64,000 nucleotides of DNA from Scrofimicrobium sp. R131. Lineage in GTDB: Bacteria > Actinomycetota > Actinomycetes > Actinomycetales > Actinomycetaceae. The position numbers and the translations under genes were made by a program. Shown here piece by piece: positions 55,193-64,000 of this stretch (the first letter of the stretch is position 1; every line of letters starts with the position of its first letter). The stretch lies in the NCBI RefSeq assembly GCF_040256745.1, contig NZ_CP138335.1:434001-498000 (forward strand). Reading direction: 5' to 3'. The notes under the pieces were generated by a model, which saw only the letters and a list, made by a program, of their open reading frames with translations, was not told where the DNA came from and made no database searches.

Positions 55193-56683
55193 GTGAACGT
55201 TATCGTCGCAATTGCGGATTTTATTGTCCAGCAAGTACTTTCCGTTCCCGCCTTTCTGGTGGGCATCGTCGTAGCGATCGGCCTGGCTGCCATGAAGAAG
55301 TCCGGTGGCCAAATCCTTGGGGGAGCCCTCAAGGCCATCATGGGCTTCCTGATTCTCTCTGCTGGGGCTGACGTAGTCGTAGCCTCGCTTGACCCTCTCG
55401 GTACTATGATCCTAGGTGCTACCGGGGCTCAGGGCGTGGTGCCTACCAACGAAGCCATCGTGTCAATTGCGCAGCAAGACTTTGGAGCCGTCACCGCCTA
55501 CGTGATGATTCTTGGTTTTGCTGTCTCGTTGGTTCTGGCACGCTTTACCCCGTTGAAGTACGTGTTCTTGACCGGTCACCACATTTTCTTCATGGCGACC
55601 ATGCTGACTGTGGTGCTGGCAGCCGCCAACGTGGCAGACCCGATCGTGGTGATTGTCGGCTCCATCATGCTGGGAATCATCATGGTTATCATGCCGGCGT
55701 TCGCGCAGCCATTTGCGCGTAAAGTAACCGGCACGGACACGCTGGCAATTGGCCACTTCGGGACCCTGGGGTACATCACTGCCGGAGCGGTTGGAGCCGC
55801 AGTTGGCAAGCGATCCAAGTCAACTGAGGATCTGAAGCTGCCGCAGGGGCTGAACTTCCTCCGAGACTCAATGGTTGCAACCGCGCTGTCGATGGTCCTG
55901 TTCTATGCGGTGTTTTCCGTCTGGTATCTGCTGGCGGTTGGGGCTGAGGAGGCGTTCGCCCTCTTCGGGTCGACCGACACCGGCGGGTACATCATGACCG
56001 CCCTGACCAATGGGCTCAAGTTCGGAGTCGGGGTAGCGATCATTCTCTACGGGGTCCGGATCATTCTGGGCGAGATTGTCCCAGCGTTCCAGGGGATTGC
56101 GGCCAAAGTGGTTCCCGGAGCACTGCCGGCTTTGGACTGCCCGATCTTCTTCCCCTACGCACCGAATGCAGTGCTAGTTGGATTTGTGTTCTCATTCATT
56201 GGTGGGCTGGTCTCGTTGGTGCTGCTCGCGACCGTGTTTGGGCCTGCGTTCGGTTTGGCTTTGATTCTTCCGGGAATGGTCCCGCACTTCTTCACCGGTG
56301 GAACGGCAGGCGTGTTCGGGAATGCAACCGGTGGCCGGCGCGGAGCCATGCTGGGCGCCTTTGCCAACGGCATCCTCATCACCTTCCTTCCGGCCCTGCT
56401 GCTCAAGGTTCTGGGCTCGCTGGGCTTCGCCAACACCACGTTCGGTGATACCGACTTTGGCTGGTACGGCATTGTGGTAGGGAATGCCGTCAAGGCCGGC
56501 CCGATCTTCGGGATCATCCTAGTTCTGGTCATTGGGATCGTTCTGGTCGCGCTCGCATCCATTTGGCAAAAGCGCCGGGTGGATACGGGCTGGGAGCCGG
56601 CTGTGGGACACACAGAGTTCCTTCAGGAAGTGAAGGCTGCTGAAGCCGAGGCGAAGGGAGCGAAGGGAATGCATCGGAAGTAG
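55193..56683 (+). CDS. ulaA: PTS EIIC component (ascorbate permease)
   Basis: A 496-residue membrane permease with about ten or more hydrophobic segments. The family marks VGIVVAIGLAAMKKSGGQILGG, FTPLKYVFLTGHHIFFMATM, GHFGTLGYITAGAVGAAVGK and LILPGMVPHFFTGGTAGVFGNATGGRRG fit UlaA/SgaT. It imports L-ascorbate (or a related acid sugar) as its phosphate. No ula catabolic enzymes follow; a terminator does. The GTG start has AAAGGGG upstream. Confidence 0.9.
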   Translation: MNVIVAIADFIVQQVLSVPAFLVGIVVAIGLAAMKKSGGQILGGALKAIMGFLILSAGADVVVASLDPLGTMILGATGAQGVVPTNEAIVSIAQQDFGAVTAYVMILGFAVSLVLARFTPLKYVFLTGHHIFFMATMLTVVLAAANVADPIVVIVGSIMLGIIMVIMPAFAQPFARKVTGTDTLAIGHFGTLGYITAGAVGAAVGKRSKSTEDLKLPQGLNFLRDSMVATALSMVLFYAVFSVWYLLAVGAEEAFALFGSTDTGGYIMTALTNGLKFGVGVAIILYGVRIILGEIVPAFQGIAAKVVPGALPALDCPIFFPYAPNAVLVGFVFSFIGGLVSLVLLATVFGPAFGLALILPGMVPHFFTGGTAGVFGNATGGRRGAMLGAFANGILITFLPALLLKVLGSLGFANTTFGDTDFGWYGIVVGNAVKAGPIFGIILVLVIGIVLVALASIWQKRRVDTGWEPAVGHTEFLQEVKAAEAEAKGAKGMHRK

Positions 56684-56721
56684 TTGTCATTGGTCGGCCC
56701 TCTGTGGCCGAGCCTAGGAGG

Positions 56722-56754
56722 AGTGCCCCCACCAGCGGTTTTGGTGGGGGCACT
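56722..56754 (+). terminator. Terminator of the PTS operon
   Basis: AGTGCCCCCACC, 9-nt loop, GGTGGGGGCACT, then TTCTCTT: a strong rho-independent terminator 38 bp after ulaA. Confidence 0.88.
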
Positions 56755-56905
56755 TTCTCTTGCTTTTGCCTCGCCGACTGGACGTGAAATCCTGACCACT
56801 CGCCTAAACTGGAAGTGCGGGACTCGTGGCACGCCGATGTGTCACCAGGCGGAGCCCGCTCGCACATCGTTGTCGTGTGCACAACTTGCTGAAACGGAGT
56901 AAACA

Positions 56906-57766
56906 ATGGGTGTTTATGTAGTAACTGGCTCGGCTTCTGGAATGGGACGATCGACCGCGGAGCAACTCCGCTGGGAAGGCCACCGAGTGATTGGCGTTGA
57001 TCTTCATCGAGCCGAAGTGCAGGCAGATTTGTCAACGGTTGAAGGACGTCAGCGAGCAATTGACGAGATCTTGGCTAGCTGCAACGGCCGTCTGGATGGG
57101 GCAGTCTTGGCAGCTGGTTTGGGCCCGATTCCCGGCAATGAGCGGCTGATTGCGTCGGTGAACTTCCTGGGGGTCGTGGAGCTGCTGGAGGGGATGCACG
57201 ATGTGCTGGCGGCAGCCGGAAATGCAAAAGTAGTAATTTTCTCCTCCAACTCGACGACTACGATTCCCGGTATTCCGAAGGAAGTGGTGGATGCGTTCTA
57301 CCGCCGCGACATCGACCAGGCGTTGGAGATTGCGGCGCAAGCTGGACCGCAAATGGCCCCGAACTTCATTTATGCCGGCTCCAAGACAGCTATCACCCAC
57401 TGGATGCGGACCATTGGCGTGACTGAGGATTGGGCCGGTCAGGGAATTCGGGTCAATGCACTTGCTCCGGGTGCGATTCGCACACCGCTAATTGAGAAGC
57501 AGTTGGCGGATCCGAAGTTGGCTCCGGCCATCAAAGCATTCCCGGTTCCGGTTCGTGAGTTCGGCAAGCCCGAGGAAGTCGCACAGTGGGCAATCTTTAT
57601 GCTTTCGCCCGCTGCCAACTTCCTTTGTGGATCCGTCATCTTCCTAGATGGCGGCACGGATGCGTACTTCCGCGCTGACTCTTGGCCCAAGGCAATGGGG
57701 ATGGATGAGCTCCCACTTTACCAACAGAAGATGGAGGAGTTTGCTCGAGGAGGCGAAGTTAAATAG
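56906..57766 (+). CDS. Short-chain dehydrogenase/reductase
   Basis: A 286-residue SDR. The NAD(P) loop is VTGSASGMGRS (about 6-16), and the strand IGVDLHRAEVQADLS has an Asp that favours NAD. The catalytic pair is YAGSK with an upstream SSNST serine. The long insert after it and the C-terminal GGTDAYFRADSWP resemble 3-alpha-hydroxysteroid dehydrogenase-like SDRs, but substrate is not known. It follows the PTS operon after its terminator. Confidence 0.87.
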   Translation: MGVYVVTGSASGMGRSTAEQLRWEGHRVIGVDLHRAEVQADLSTVEGRQRAIDEILASCNGRLDGAVLAAGLGPIPGNERLIASVNFLGVVELLEGMHDVLAAAGNAKVVIFSSNSTTTIPGIPKEVVDAFYRRDIDQALEIAAQAGPQMAPNFIYAGSKTAITHWMRTIGVTEDWAGQGIRVNALAPGAIRTPLIEKQLADPKLAPAIKAFPVPVREFGKPEEVAQWAIFMLSPAANFLCGSVIFLDGGTDAYFRADSWPKAMGMDELPLYQQKMEEFARGGEVK

Positions 57767-57773
57767 CGGCCAA

Positions 57774-59072
57774 CTAGCTGGCGCCCTTGCCTGACGCCGG
57801 CAATTCGTCGTCGATTAGGCAAGGGCGGGCGGCAAGCAGTCCGGCACCGGCCATGATGAGCGAGGTGGCTGCCAGGGTGACCAAAATTGGGGTCCAACTA
57901 CCCACCGCCTCGTACGCCCACCCGGTGAGAAACGGCCCAAGTGCAGCCAAGAAATAACCAAACGGCTGAACGAAAGCGGACACGCCACCTGTGACCGAGC
58001 TCGATCTGGTCCGACTGATGATCATTGCCAGTGCCGCGGAGAACGCAAATCCGGAAATTCCTAGGCTCACGGCCCAAATCCACGGAGTCGTGGTGGGTAG
58101 GAATGCGACTCCAAGGTAGCCGACGGCCAAAAGTACGGCGAAGAGAACTATCCACCAGCGAAGGCCTTTTTGGCGAGCCACAATTCTGGGCATGAGGAGT
58201 CCGCCAGGTACGCCTCCCGCGGCCACGATGCTTACCATCAGGGCCGAGTCGGTGGCACCTAGTCCACCGTCTCGGTACATCTGTGCCAACCACCCAAACT
58301 GAATGTACGCCTGCATTGATTGAATGCCGAAAAAGACCATTAGTGCCACAGCGGTAGGTGAGCGCCAAAGTTGGCGCACGTGGAACCGCTGGCCAGAACC
58401 GTACGAGGTGGCAGCCTCTGGCAAGTTCGCTCGGAAATGGACGCCAAGCCAAAGAATTAATGCTGCAAGTCCCAAAAGGGCCCAGATGCCAACGCCTAGC
58501 CGCCACCCCCGATCGGACCCCAGCCAGCTGGACCCCACTTCTTCGAGGGGGCGGTCAAGAATTGTGGGGAGGATGGCTCCGAGCGCCAAGAATGTCGTAT
58601 AGACAGTGGACATGGCGGTAGCTGAGTTGGGGTAGGCCACTTTGATGAAAGCTGGGAGTAGCACGTTCCCGATGGCCATTCCGGCCAGGGCGATGAGGGA
58701 GAAGCCCAGAAACAGCTCCCAGGAGCCAGTGAGTACCCGGATGGCTGAGCCGAGGGTGATGAAGAGGGCTGCTTGAATCAGTGAGCCGACTAGACCAAGT
58801 TTTGGGGCCAGTCGATTGGCAGTTAGGCCGATAAAGGCAAACGACAAGCCCGGAAGCGCGGTAAGGAGGCCCGCCACGGTATCGGACATGCCCAAGTCGG
58901 CCTTCAACTCTGCTAGCAGCGGGCCAATTGAGGTGGCTGCTGGCCGGAGAACAATGGCGGTGACGATGACGGCAAGGAGGGAGATCACGCCCGGAGATGG
59001 GTGACTGGTCAGTCTTGTCCGCCCAGTCGCTGCAACGGCACTTTCCTGATCCGAATCACTTAGCGCCTGCAA
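57774..59072 (-). CDS. MFS transporter, CynX/NimT-like
   Basis: A 432-residue carrier with 12 membrane segments. ISLLAVIVTAIVLRPAATSIGPLL, the first segment, and ELKADLGMSDTVAGLLTALPGLSF match CynX/NimT (cyanate and nitroimidazole-type) MFS proteins. An open frame extends to 59246 but runs through a dyad element and lacks character. The TTG at 59072 follows GGAAGGGG by 5 nt and is the suggested start; a GTG at the first membrane segment is an alternative. The gene is convergent with the SDR gene. Confidence 0.83.
   Translation of the reverse strand: MQALSDSDQESAVAATGRTRLTSHPSPGVISLLAVIVTAIVLRPAATSIGPLLAELKADLGMSDTVAGLLTALPGLSFAFIGLTANRLAPKLGLVGSLIQAALFITLGSAIRVLTGSWELFLGFSLIALAGMAIGNVLLPAFIKVAYPNSATAMSTVYTTFLALGAILPTILDRPLEEVGSSWLGSDRGWRLGVGIWALLGLAALILWLGVHFRANLPEAATSYGSGQRFHVRQLWRSPTAVALMVFFGIQSMQAYIQFGWLAQMYRDGGLGATDSALMVSIVAAGGVPGGLLMPRIVARQKGLRWWIVLFAVLLAVGYLGVAFLPTTTPWIWAVSLGISGFAFSAALAMIISRTRSSSVTGGVSAFVQPFGYFLAALGPFLTGWAYEAVGSWTPILVTLAATSLIMAGAGLLAARPCLIDDELPASGKGAS
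59003..59028 (+). repeat. 26-bp dyad element, copy 11
   Basis: GACTGGTCA, 8 bp, CGCCCAGTC. It overlaps the first codons of the MFS gene if the TTG start is used, or lies just upstream if a later start is used. Confidence 0.85.
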
Positions 59073-59274
59073 GGTTTCCCCTTCCAATCTCCGTCTCGTG
59101 CATTGATCTACGCGTTGCCCGGCTTCCACCAGTATTGGCGCAGTCTCTGTATCAAGCTTCGTCTCATGCCCAAGGTGGTGCAAAATCTGTCCACAAGTTG
59201 CGCCGATGTGAGTTCTCCACTGCCTGAGGTCGAGGGGAGTGGGCAAGTCAGACGGAAACGGCCAAAGTTGAAGG

Positions 59275-60498
59275 ATGCGTCAACTCACGAACCTGCCCAT
59301 TCCCGTTCCGGGGGCGTTTCATCCCCGACGATTGCTGGCTCCGCCCACCCGGAGCCTGGTTCCGCGCGCCACTCGTCGCGGATCTGCCTTGTTGGGTTTC
59401 AACCAGATTGAACTCGACCGCAATGAGCGTATTGGCCTGAGCGGACCGGCACCTGTCGGCAGACCGTGGTTTCATTTCAGCTCTTCAGGTTTGAACTACA
59501 CCCACGAGGGGACTGGGTTGCTGCCGGTAGTGTCGGCCGCGCAGGTGAGAGATTTTGGCAAAACCGTGGGTAGAGCCCGGGCTCGGGAAGGACTGTTTCC
59601 GCTCGCATTTGGCTGGTATAGCACCAGGAACCTGACGACGGAGGAGACCATGTTGGCACTCATGAGCATTCTCCCAGTTGACACCGTCATGGCAGGAGAA
59701 TCTGCAGGCCTGCTCTACGGGATTGAAGCTAGGCCCGCATCCTCCTACCAGCAGCCTTTCCGGCTGTGCGTGGCCCGTCCGGAAGGGAACAGGGCGATCC
59801 GACGTCCAGGTGTCCGGTGTCGGATCCTCAAGTTTGAGCCGGGTGACCTTGTTCGTAGATACGGGATCCGGTGCACCTCTGCCCTTCGAACCGCGTTGGA
59901 TATGTCCCTGGGGGCCTCGCTAGATGTGGCCACACACGTGCTCGAGACATTTGTCCGCCGCGGTTGGATAACCAAAGCAGATCTCGAGGAACGGGTGGCG
60001 CTAATGCGTGGGTGGCGGGGGATTCGCGTGCTGCGCGAGGCGATCAGACTAATGGACTCCCGCTCGGAATCATTTTTTGAGACTTCGGTTCGGATTCGTC
60101 TGTTTGAGGCCGGTCTTCCCGCTCCAACTCCGCAGGTGCCGGTCAAGGTTCCCCATCTCCAGGCCCCGTTCCGGCTCGACCTTGGATGGCTAGAATCTGG
60201 TGGCAACGCGGTCAATCTTGGTCTCGAATGTGATTCCAGCAAGTATCACCCGCTGACCGGGGAAAAGGCGGACGCAGACCGCCTTCGTCGGGAGGAGATC
60301 GAGCGCCAAGGATGGCGAGTGATGTCTGTCCGATACAGCGAACTGCGAGGTCCCAAAATGACTTTCGAACGTGAAGTCGCCAAGTGGCTCAAAAGACCGT
60401 TGGTTGTCAGCGAACGGCGACCTTGGTCGATCTCCCGGTGGCAACGGTTGCGAAATGCATGGGTACGGCAGGACTACCAGCCAATAGTGTTGGGGTAG
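59275..60498 (+). CDS. AbiEi-antitoxin-like / DUF559-like nuclease-fold protein
   Basis: A 407-residue protein. The middle (TEETMLALMSILPVDTVMAGESAGLLYGIE, about 122-151) resembles the transcriptional AbiEi-like domain. The C-terminal part, with PFRLDLGWLESG, NLGLECDSSKYHPL, RLRREEIERQGWRVMSVRYSELRG and a following helix, resembles the DUF559/Vsr-like nuclease fold, with Asp, Glu and Asp-Ser-Lys as possible active-site residues. Such proteins are frequent in actinobacteria; function is not known. The start at 59275 has only AAGG just before it, so it is uncertain. Confidence 0.7.
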   Translation: MRQLTNLPIPVPGAFHPRRLLAPPTRSLVPRATRRGSALLGFNQIELDRNERIGLSGPAPVGRPWFHFSSSGLNYTHEGTGLLPVVSAAQVRDFGKTVGRARAREGLFPLAFGWYSTRNLTTEETMLALMSILPVDTVMAGESAGLLYGIEARPASSYQQPFRLCVARPEGNRAIRRPGVRCRILKFEPGDLVRRYGIRCTSALRTALDMSLGASLDVATHVLETFVRRGWITKADLEERVALMRGWRGIRVLREAIRLMDSRSESFFETSVRIRLFEAGLPAPTPQVPVKVPHLQAPFRLDLGWLESGGNAVNLGLECDSSKYHPLTGEKADADRLRREEIERQGWRVMSVRYSELRGPKMTFEREVAKWLKRPLVVSERRPWSISRWQRLRNAWVRQDYQPIVLG

Positions 60499-60736
60499 CG
60501 CACCGGAAGTTCCGACCCGATTGTTGTCGTCTGTTGGACCCCGAAAGCGACCCTGCTGCGCCTCAGCTAGCCCGGCAAGGCCAAGGAGACGTGGCGAATT
60601 TCTCTTGAATTTTCTCTGGTGTCCAGGTGAATCATGGCTACGCTGGATTAATGAATGTGCCCGGTGAGCAGGGCGGTCGGCGAAAGTAATCGCAGGTGTG
60701 AGACGGTCGATTTGCTCCCTGCACCCGATGAACTTC

Positions 60737-60762
60737 GACTGGGCGGACTAGACCGACCAGTC
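60737..60762 (-). repeat. 26-bp dyad element, copy 12
   Basis: GACTGGGCG, 8 bp, CGACCAGTC (reverse orientation). It lies 16 bp before the typA start, just upstream of its GGAGG. Confidence 0.85.
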
Positions 60763-60778
60763 GGCAGATGGAGGAAAA

Positions 60779-62698
60779 GTGCCCGTACGCCCCGACCTAC
60801 GCAACGTTGCAATCGTTGCACATGTGGACCACGGCAAAACCACCCTGGTTGATGCGATGCTGTGGCAGGCGGGTGCCTTTTCGTCCCACCAGACCGCGGA
60901 AAGCACTGGCACGCGAGTAATGGACTCGGGCGATCTTGAACGAGAAAAGGGCATCACGATCCTGGCCAAGAACACGGCCGTTAACTACGCAGGTCCGGCC
61001 GCTCAGGAGCTGGGCCTTGACGGCGGGGTCGTCATCAACGTGGTCGACACTCCGGGACACGCGGACTTCGGAGGCGAGGTGGAACGCGCCCTTTCGATGG
61101 TTGACGGCGTGGTCCTACTGGTGGATGCTTCGGAGGGGCCACTGCCTCAGACCCGGTTTGTTTTGTCCAAGGCGCTGCGGGCTCTGCTGCCCGTGATCCT
61201 GGTGGTCAACAAGGTGGATCGACCAGATTCCCGAATTGACGAGGTGGTGCAGGAGACTTCTGACCTGCTTCTCTCGCTCGCGGAGGACTCTTTGGGTGAC
61301 GGCTATGACGTCGACATCGACCGGATTCTTGAGGTCCCCGTCGTCTATGCTTCGGCCAAGGCCGGTCTGACTTCCCTTAACAAGCCCGATGACGGCGACC
61401 TGCCGGATAATGACATGGAGCCTCTGTTCCGGACCATCCTGGAGGCAATCCCCGGGCCGCATTACGTGGAGGGTGCGCCCCTTCAAGCGCAGGTGACAAA
61501 CTTGGATGCTTCTCCGTTCCTGGGCCGCTTGGCTCTGGTTCGAGTCCACAATGGCGAACTGCACCGAGGCGACCAGGTGGCGTGGGTCCGCCCTGACGGG
61601 GATACCCGCAACGTCCGGATTGCCGAGTTGCTTCGGACCGAGGGACTAGAGCGAGTTCCATCGCAGGTCGCTGGGCCTGGCGACATCGTGGCTGTGGCCG
61701 GCATTCCCGAGATCACTATCGGTGACTCGCTCGTGGACAAGGATGATCCCCACCCACTTCCCGGGATCATTGTGGACGATCCGGCCATCTCGATGACTAT
61801 TGGCATCAACACCTCGCCGATGGCGGGCCGGGTGAAGGGTGCCAAGGTGACCGCTCGCGCCCTCAAGGAACGCCTAGAACGAGAAATGGTTGGCAACGTT
61901 TCTCTACGGGTGTTGCCAACTGACCGCCCCGACGCTTGGGAAGTTCAGGGGCGAGGTGAATTGGCTCTGGCCATTCTGGTTGAGCAAATGCGCCGTGAAG
62001 GCTATGAGATGACCGTGGGCAAACCGACCGTGGTCACCCGGATGGTGGACGGCAAGTTGCACGAGCCGATGGAGCGCTTGACGGTGGACATCCCCGAGGA
62101 TTATCTGGGGGCAGTAACCCAGTTGCTCGCGGAGCGCAAGGGCCGGCTCGAGACCATGTCGAACCATGGAACCGGGTGGATGCGGCTCGAATTTGTGGTC
62201 CCGGCGCGGGGCCTGATTGGGTTCCGCACCCAGTTCTTGACTGATACTCGTGGGACGGGGATTCAGTCCTCTATCGCGGCCGGTTACGAGCCGTGGGCCG
62301 GGGACATTGAGCAGCGTAAGACGGGGTCCTTGGTGGCGGACCGTCCCGGACAGGCTACCCCCTACGCCATGTTGAACCTGCAGGAACGGGCTTCATTTAT
62401 CGTCGAGCCGGGCTCGGAAGTGTATGAGGGTCAAGTTGTCGGCGAAAATCCTCGCAATGAAGACATGGACGTGAATATTACGCGCGAGAAGAAGCAGACC
62501 AACATGAGGTCAGCCTCGGCGGATGTGTACGAAAGCCTGACGCCTTCGCGGAAGTTGTCCCTGGAGGAGGCGCTCGAGTTTGCCGCCGAGGACGAATGCG
62601 TTGAGGTCACCCCAGAGTCGGTTCGCGTGCGCAAGGTGGAGCTTAACGCGCAGGACCGGTTCAAGATTGCGGCGCGCAAACGCCGGGCCAACAAGTAG
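60779..62698 (+). CDS. typA: GTP-binding protein TypA/BipA
   Basis: A 639-residue translational GTPase of the EF-G family, acting on ribosome assembly and stress growth. Motifs: G1 [15 protein letters not shown] (about 13-27), G2/switch I region, G3 [16 protein letters not shown]4 NKVDRPDSR and G5 YASAKAGL. Beyond the barrel, the BipA C-terminal domain has [18 protein letters not shown]. The GTG at 60779 has GGAGG before it. A dyad element lies upstream. Confidence 0.96.
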   Translation: MPVRPDLRNVAIVAHVDHGKTTLVDAMLWQAGAFSSHQTAESTGTRVMDSGDLEREKGITILAKNTAVNYAGPAAQELGLDGGVVINVVDTPGHADFGGEVERALSMVDGVVLLVDASEGPLPQTRFVLSKALRALLPVILVVNKVDRPDSRIDEVVQETSDLLLSLAEDSLGDGYDVDIDRILEVPVVYASAKAGLTSLNKPDDGDLPDNDMEPLFRTILEAIPGPHYVEGAPLQAQVTNLDASPFLGRLALVRVHNGELHRGDQVAWVRPDGDTRNVRIAELLRTEGLERVPSQVAGPGDIVAVAGIPEITIGDSLVDKDDPHPLPGIIVDDPAISMTIGINTSPMAGRVKGAKVTARALKERLEREMVGNVSLRVLPTDRPDAWEVQGRGELALAILVEQMRREGYEMTVGKPTVVTRMVDGKLHEPMERLTVDIPEDYLGAVTQLLAERKGRLETMSNHGTGWMRLEFVVPARGLIGFRTQFLTDTRGTGIQSSIAAGYEPWAGDIEQRKTGSLVADRPGQATPYAMLNLQERASFIVEPGSEVYEGQVVGENPRNEDMDVNITREKKQTNMRSASADVYESLTPSRKLSLEEALEFAAEDECVEVTPESVRVRKVELNAQDRFKIAARKRRANK

Positions 62699-62709
62699 AA
62701 GCAACTGGC

Positions 62710-62735
62710 GACTGGTCGGGCATTTGCGCCCAGTC
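62710..62735 (+). repeat. 26-bp dyad element, copy 13
   Basis: GACTGGTCG, 8 bp, CGCCCAGTC: exact majority form. It sits between the convergent typA and 71-aa protein genes. Confidence 0.9.
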
Positions 62736-62751
62736 GATCATCGGGCGCGGT

Positions 62752-62967
62752 CTATTTGAGATCGGGTGAGACCTTCTTACCCGTGATCATCTGGTGGGCA
62801 GGAACCTTCACCAGGCCGCGCTTTGCCTCCACCACCACATAGTGGGGTGTGGTCTCCACCAGGGTGCCCAGCGCATCGTGGATTCCGTCTTCGCTTTTGT
62901 ATCTGACCACCACTCGTTCGCCTGGGGTCCAGGCGAGCCAGGGCAACGGGGGTAGGTTCGTTTTCAT
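62752..62967 (-). CDS. Small SH3-like (Rv0428c-type) domain protein
   Basis: A 71-residue all-beta protein: GERVVVRYKSEDGIHDALGTLVETTPHYVVVEAKRGLVKVP, which matches the small SH3-like domain that forms the N-terminus of Rv0428c-type acetyltransferases, here standing alone. The frame is open further upstream, but the ATG at 62967 gives the natural domain. It diverges from the ferredoxin gene with a dyad element between them. Confidence 0.7.
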   Translation of the reverse strand: MKTNLPPLPWLAWTPGERVVVRYKSEDGIHDALGTLVETTPHYVVVEAKRGLVKVPAHQMITGKKVSPDLK

Positions 62968-62977
62968 AGAGTTCACC

Positions 62978-63003
62978 GAGTGGTCGTCAATATGCGTCCA
63001 GTC
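62978..63003 (+). repeat. 26-bp dyad element, copy 14
   Basis: GAGTGGTCG, 8 bp, CGTCCAGTC: two mismatches. It lies between the divergent SH3-like and ferredoxin genes, near 68 bp before the ferredoxin start. Confidence 0.75.
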
Positions 63004-63070
63004 ACCCAAAGTGTACTCGCTCTTCTGCTCGAGACAGTGCCATAATGGTTGAGCATCTACAGGAGGAATC

Positions 63071-63388
63071 ATGACTTACGTAATTGCTGAACCTTGTGTC
63101 GACGTCAAGGACCGAGCCTGTGTGGATGAGTGTCCCGTTGACTGTATTTACGAGGGGAAGCGTTCGCTCTACATTCACCCTGACGAGTGTGTCGACTGCG
63201 GCGCCTGCGAGCCAGTGTGTCCGGTAGAAGCCATCTTCTATGAGGACGACTTGCCAGAAAAGTGGTCGGACTACTACCGGGCTAACGTTGAGTTCTTCAA
63301 CCAGATTGGCTCGCCAGGTGGCGCCCAAAAGACCGGGCCGCTCGATTACGACGACCCGATGGTGGCTGCTCTCCCTCCGCGCGACTAG
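63071..63388 (+). CDS. fdxA: 7Fe ferredoxin (3Fe-4S/4Fe-4S)
   Basis: A 105-residue bacterial 7Fe ferredoxin. The first cluster site is [14 protein letters not shown], with spacing for a 3Fe-4S cluster, and the second is [12 protein letters not shown]. The C-terminal extension ([25 protein letters not shown]) is normal for actinobacterial FdxA/FdxC. It transfers electrons at low potential. CATAAT may be its -10 and AGGAGGAAT its ribosome binding site. Its TAG stop lies inside a dyad element. dapC follows. Confidence 0.94.
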   Translation: MTYVIAEPCVDVKDRACVDECPVDCIYEGKRSLYIHPDECVDCGACEPVCPVEAIFYEDDLPEKWSDYYRANVEFFNQIGSPGGAQKTGPLDYDDPMVAALPPRD

Positions 63389-63408
63389 TCGCACAATCCC
63401 GACCAGTC
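63383..63408. repeat. 26-bp dyad element, copy 15
   Basis: GACTAGTCG, 8 bp, CGACCAGTC: one base from a perfect palindrome; the change makes the fdxA stop codon TAG (63386-63388). It lies 16 bp before the dapC start. Confidence 0.85.
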
Positions 63409-63424
63409 GCCAATTAGGAGTTTC

Positions 63425-64000
63425 ATGCTCGCCCCCCTGAACCTGCCAGATTTCCCGTGGGACACAATTAGCGAGGCCCGGGCACGTGCCGAAGAGCATG
63501 TTGGCGGCATTGTTGACCTGTCTGTTGGGACGCCGGTCGATGCCACTCCTGAGGTAGTTCAGAATGCGCTCCGAGCCAGCTCTGATTCCCCTGGGTATCC
63601 GCTCGTCGCAGGCACGCAGCAGGTGCGTGACGCCATCAGAGCATGGGTCCAGCATCGCGGGATGGTTGACCCGGGCGAAAGTGGCGTTTTGCCTACGACC
63701 GGGTCCAAAGAGATTGTGGCCTGGTTGCCGCGCATGCTGGGAGCGCGCGAAGGCAATGTGATCCTGTTTCCGGATGTCGCCTACCCAACGTACGAGGTGG
63801 GGGCCAACTTGGCGGGAGCAGTTCCGCTGGCAGTGAACCAGGCCGACGTCTCGACCTGGCCGAACACCGCGGACATTGTCTGGCTCAATTCGCCGTCGAA
63901 CCCGACTGGCCAGGTGCTCTCGGCGGATCAGCTGAAGTCTGTCGTCCGGTGGGCTAGGGAGCGGAATGCGATTGTCGTGGCCGACGAGTGCTACGCAGAG
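63425..64000 (+). CDS. dapC: Succinyldiaminopimelate aminotransferase, 3' end outside window
   Basis: The first 192 codons of a class-I PLP aminotransferase. The N-terminus (LNLPDFPWDTISEARARA), VDLSVGTPVDATPEVV, PGYPLVAGTQQVRDAI, VLPTTGSKEIVAWLP and WLNSPSNPTGQVLSADQL match actinobacterial DapC, which acts in lysine/diaminopimelate synthesis. The PLP lysine lies past the window edge. The ATG has TAGGAG upstream. The fdxA-dapC order is typical of actinobacteria. Confidence 0.88.
   Translation, partial: MLAPLNLPDFPWDTISEARARAEEHVGGIVDLSVGTPVDATPEVVQNALRASSDSPGYPLVAGTQQVRDAIRAWVQHRGMVDPGESGVLPTTGSKEIVAWLPRMLGAREGNVILFPDVAYPTYEVGANLAGAVPLAVNQADVSTWPNTADIVWLNSPSNPTGQVLSADQLKSVVRWARERNAIVVADECYAE

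Overview
The window is a GC-rich, tightly packed chromosomal segment from an actinobacterium. Several features point that way: the mfd / SurA-like lipoprotein / eno / ftsB-like / DUF501 / ppx order, a eukaryote-type NADP isocitrate dehydrogenase, a short-chain Z-prenyl synthase, frequent GTG starts and many leaderless promoters. A fermentative member of the Actinomycetaceae or a close relative is my best guess; the species is not recognised.

Layout. Positions 1-11 kb hold uracil salvage (upp), a TDT transporter, glycerate kinase with an HAD phosphatase, isocitrate dehydrogenase, an unusual tandem phosphofructokinase followed by pgi, and mdh. After a 718-bp gene-free stretch with a minisatellite come a SorC regulator, glyA-folD, a metal efflux pump with a CsoR/RcnR-like operator, exonuclease III and galK-SGNH-pth-mfd (11-25 kb). 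Positions 25-32 kb carry the eno-ftsB-DUF501-ppx block, split by a TetR/drug-exporter pair, then a tRNA with a TAA anticodon. Positions 32-45 kb hold a BCCT carrier, a Bax-inhibitor-like protein, FKBP, msrA, greA, hemolysin III, uppS, a sugar kinase, xseAB, ispH and ychF.

Positions 45.4-49.9 kb are an accessory island beginning exactly at the 3' end of ychF. It contains a 24-bp direct repeat copying that end, a HigB toxin fused in frame to its HigA antitoxin, a broken kinase gene, a FitAB (VapBC-type) pair and small hypothetical genes. Positions 50-64 kb hold ppc, an ASCH-domain gene behind a leader ORF, an ArdC/IrrE-like protein, an ascorbate-type PTS operon, an SDR enzyme, a CynX-type MFS carrier, an AbiEi/DUF559-like protein, typA, a ferredoxin and the start of dapC.

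The most interesting signal crosses gene boundaries. Fifteen copies of a 26-bp dyad, half-sites GACTGGTCG and CGMCCAGTC always 8 bp apart, sit mostly between genes. Several lie just upstream of promoters and three supply the stop codon of a gene. I do not recognise this family. It could be the operator set of a global regulator, a dispersed REP-like element or a recombinase/nucleoid site. A second general feature is a set of about a dozen genes whose -10 hexamer lies 6-7 nt before the start codon, implying leaderless mRNAs.
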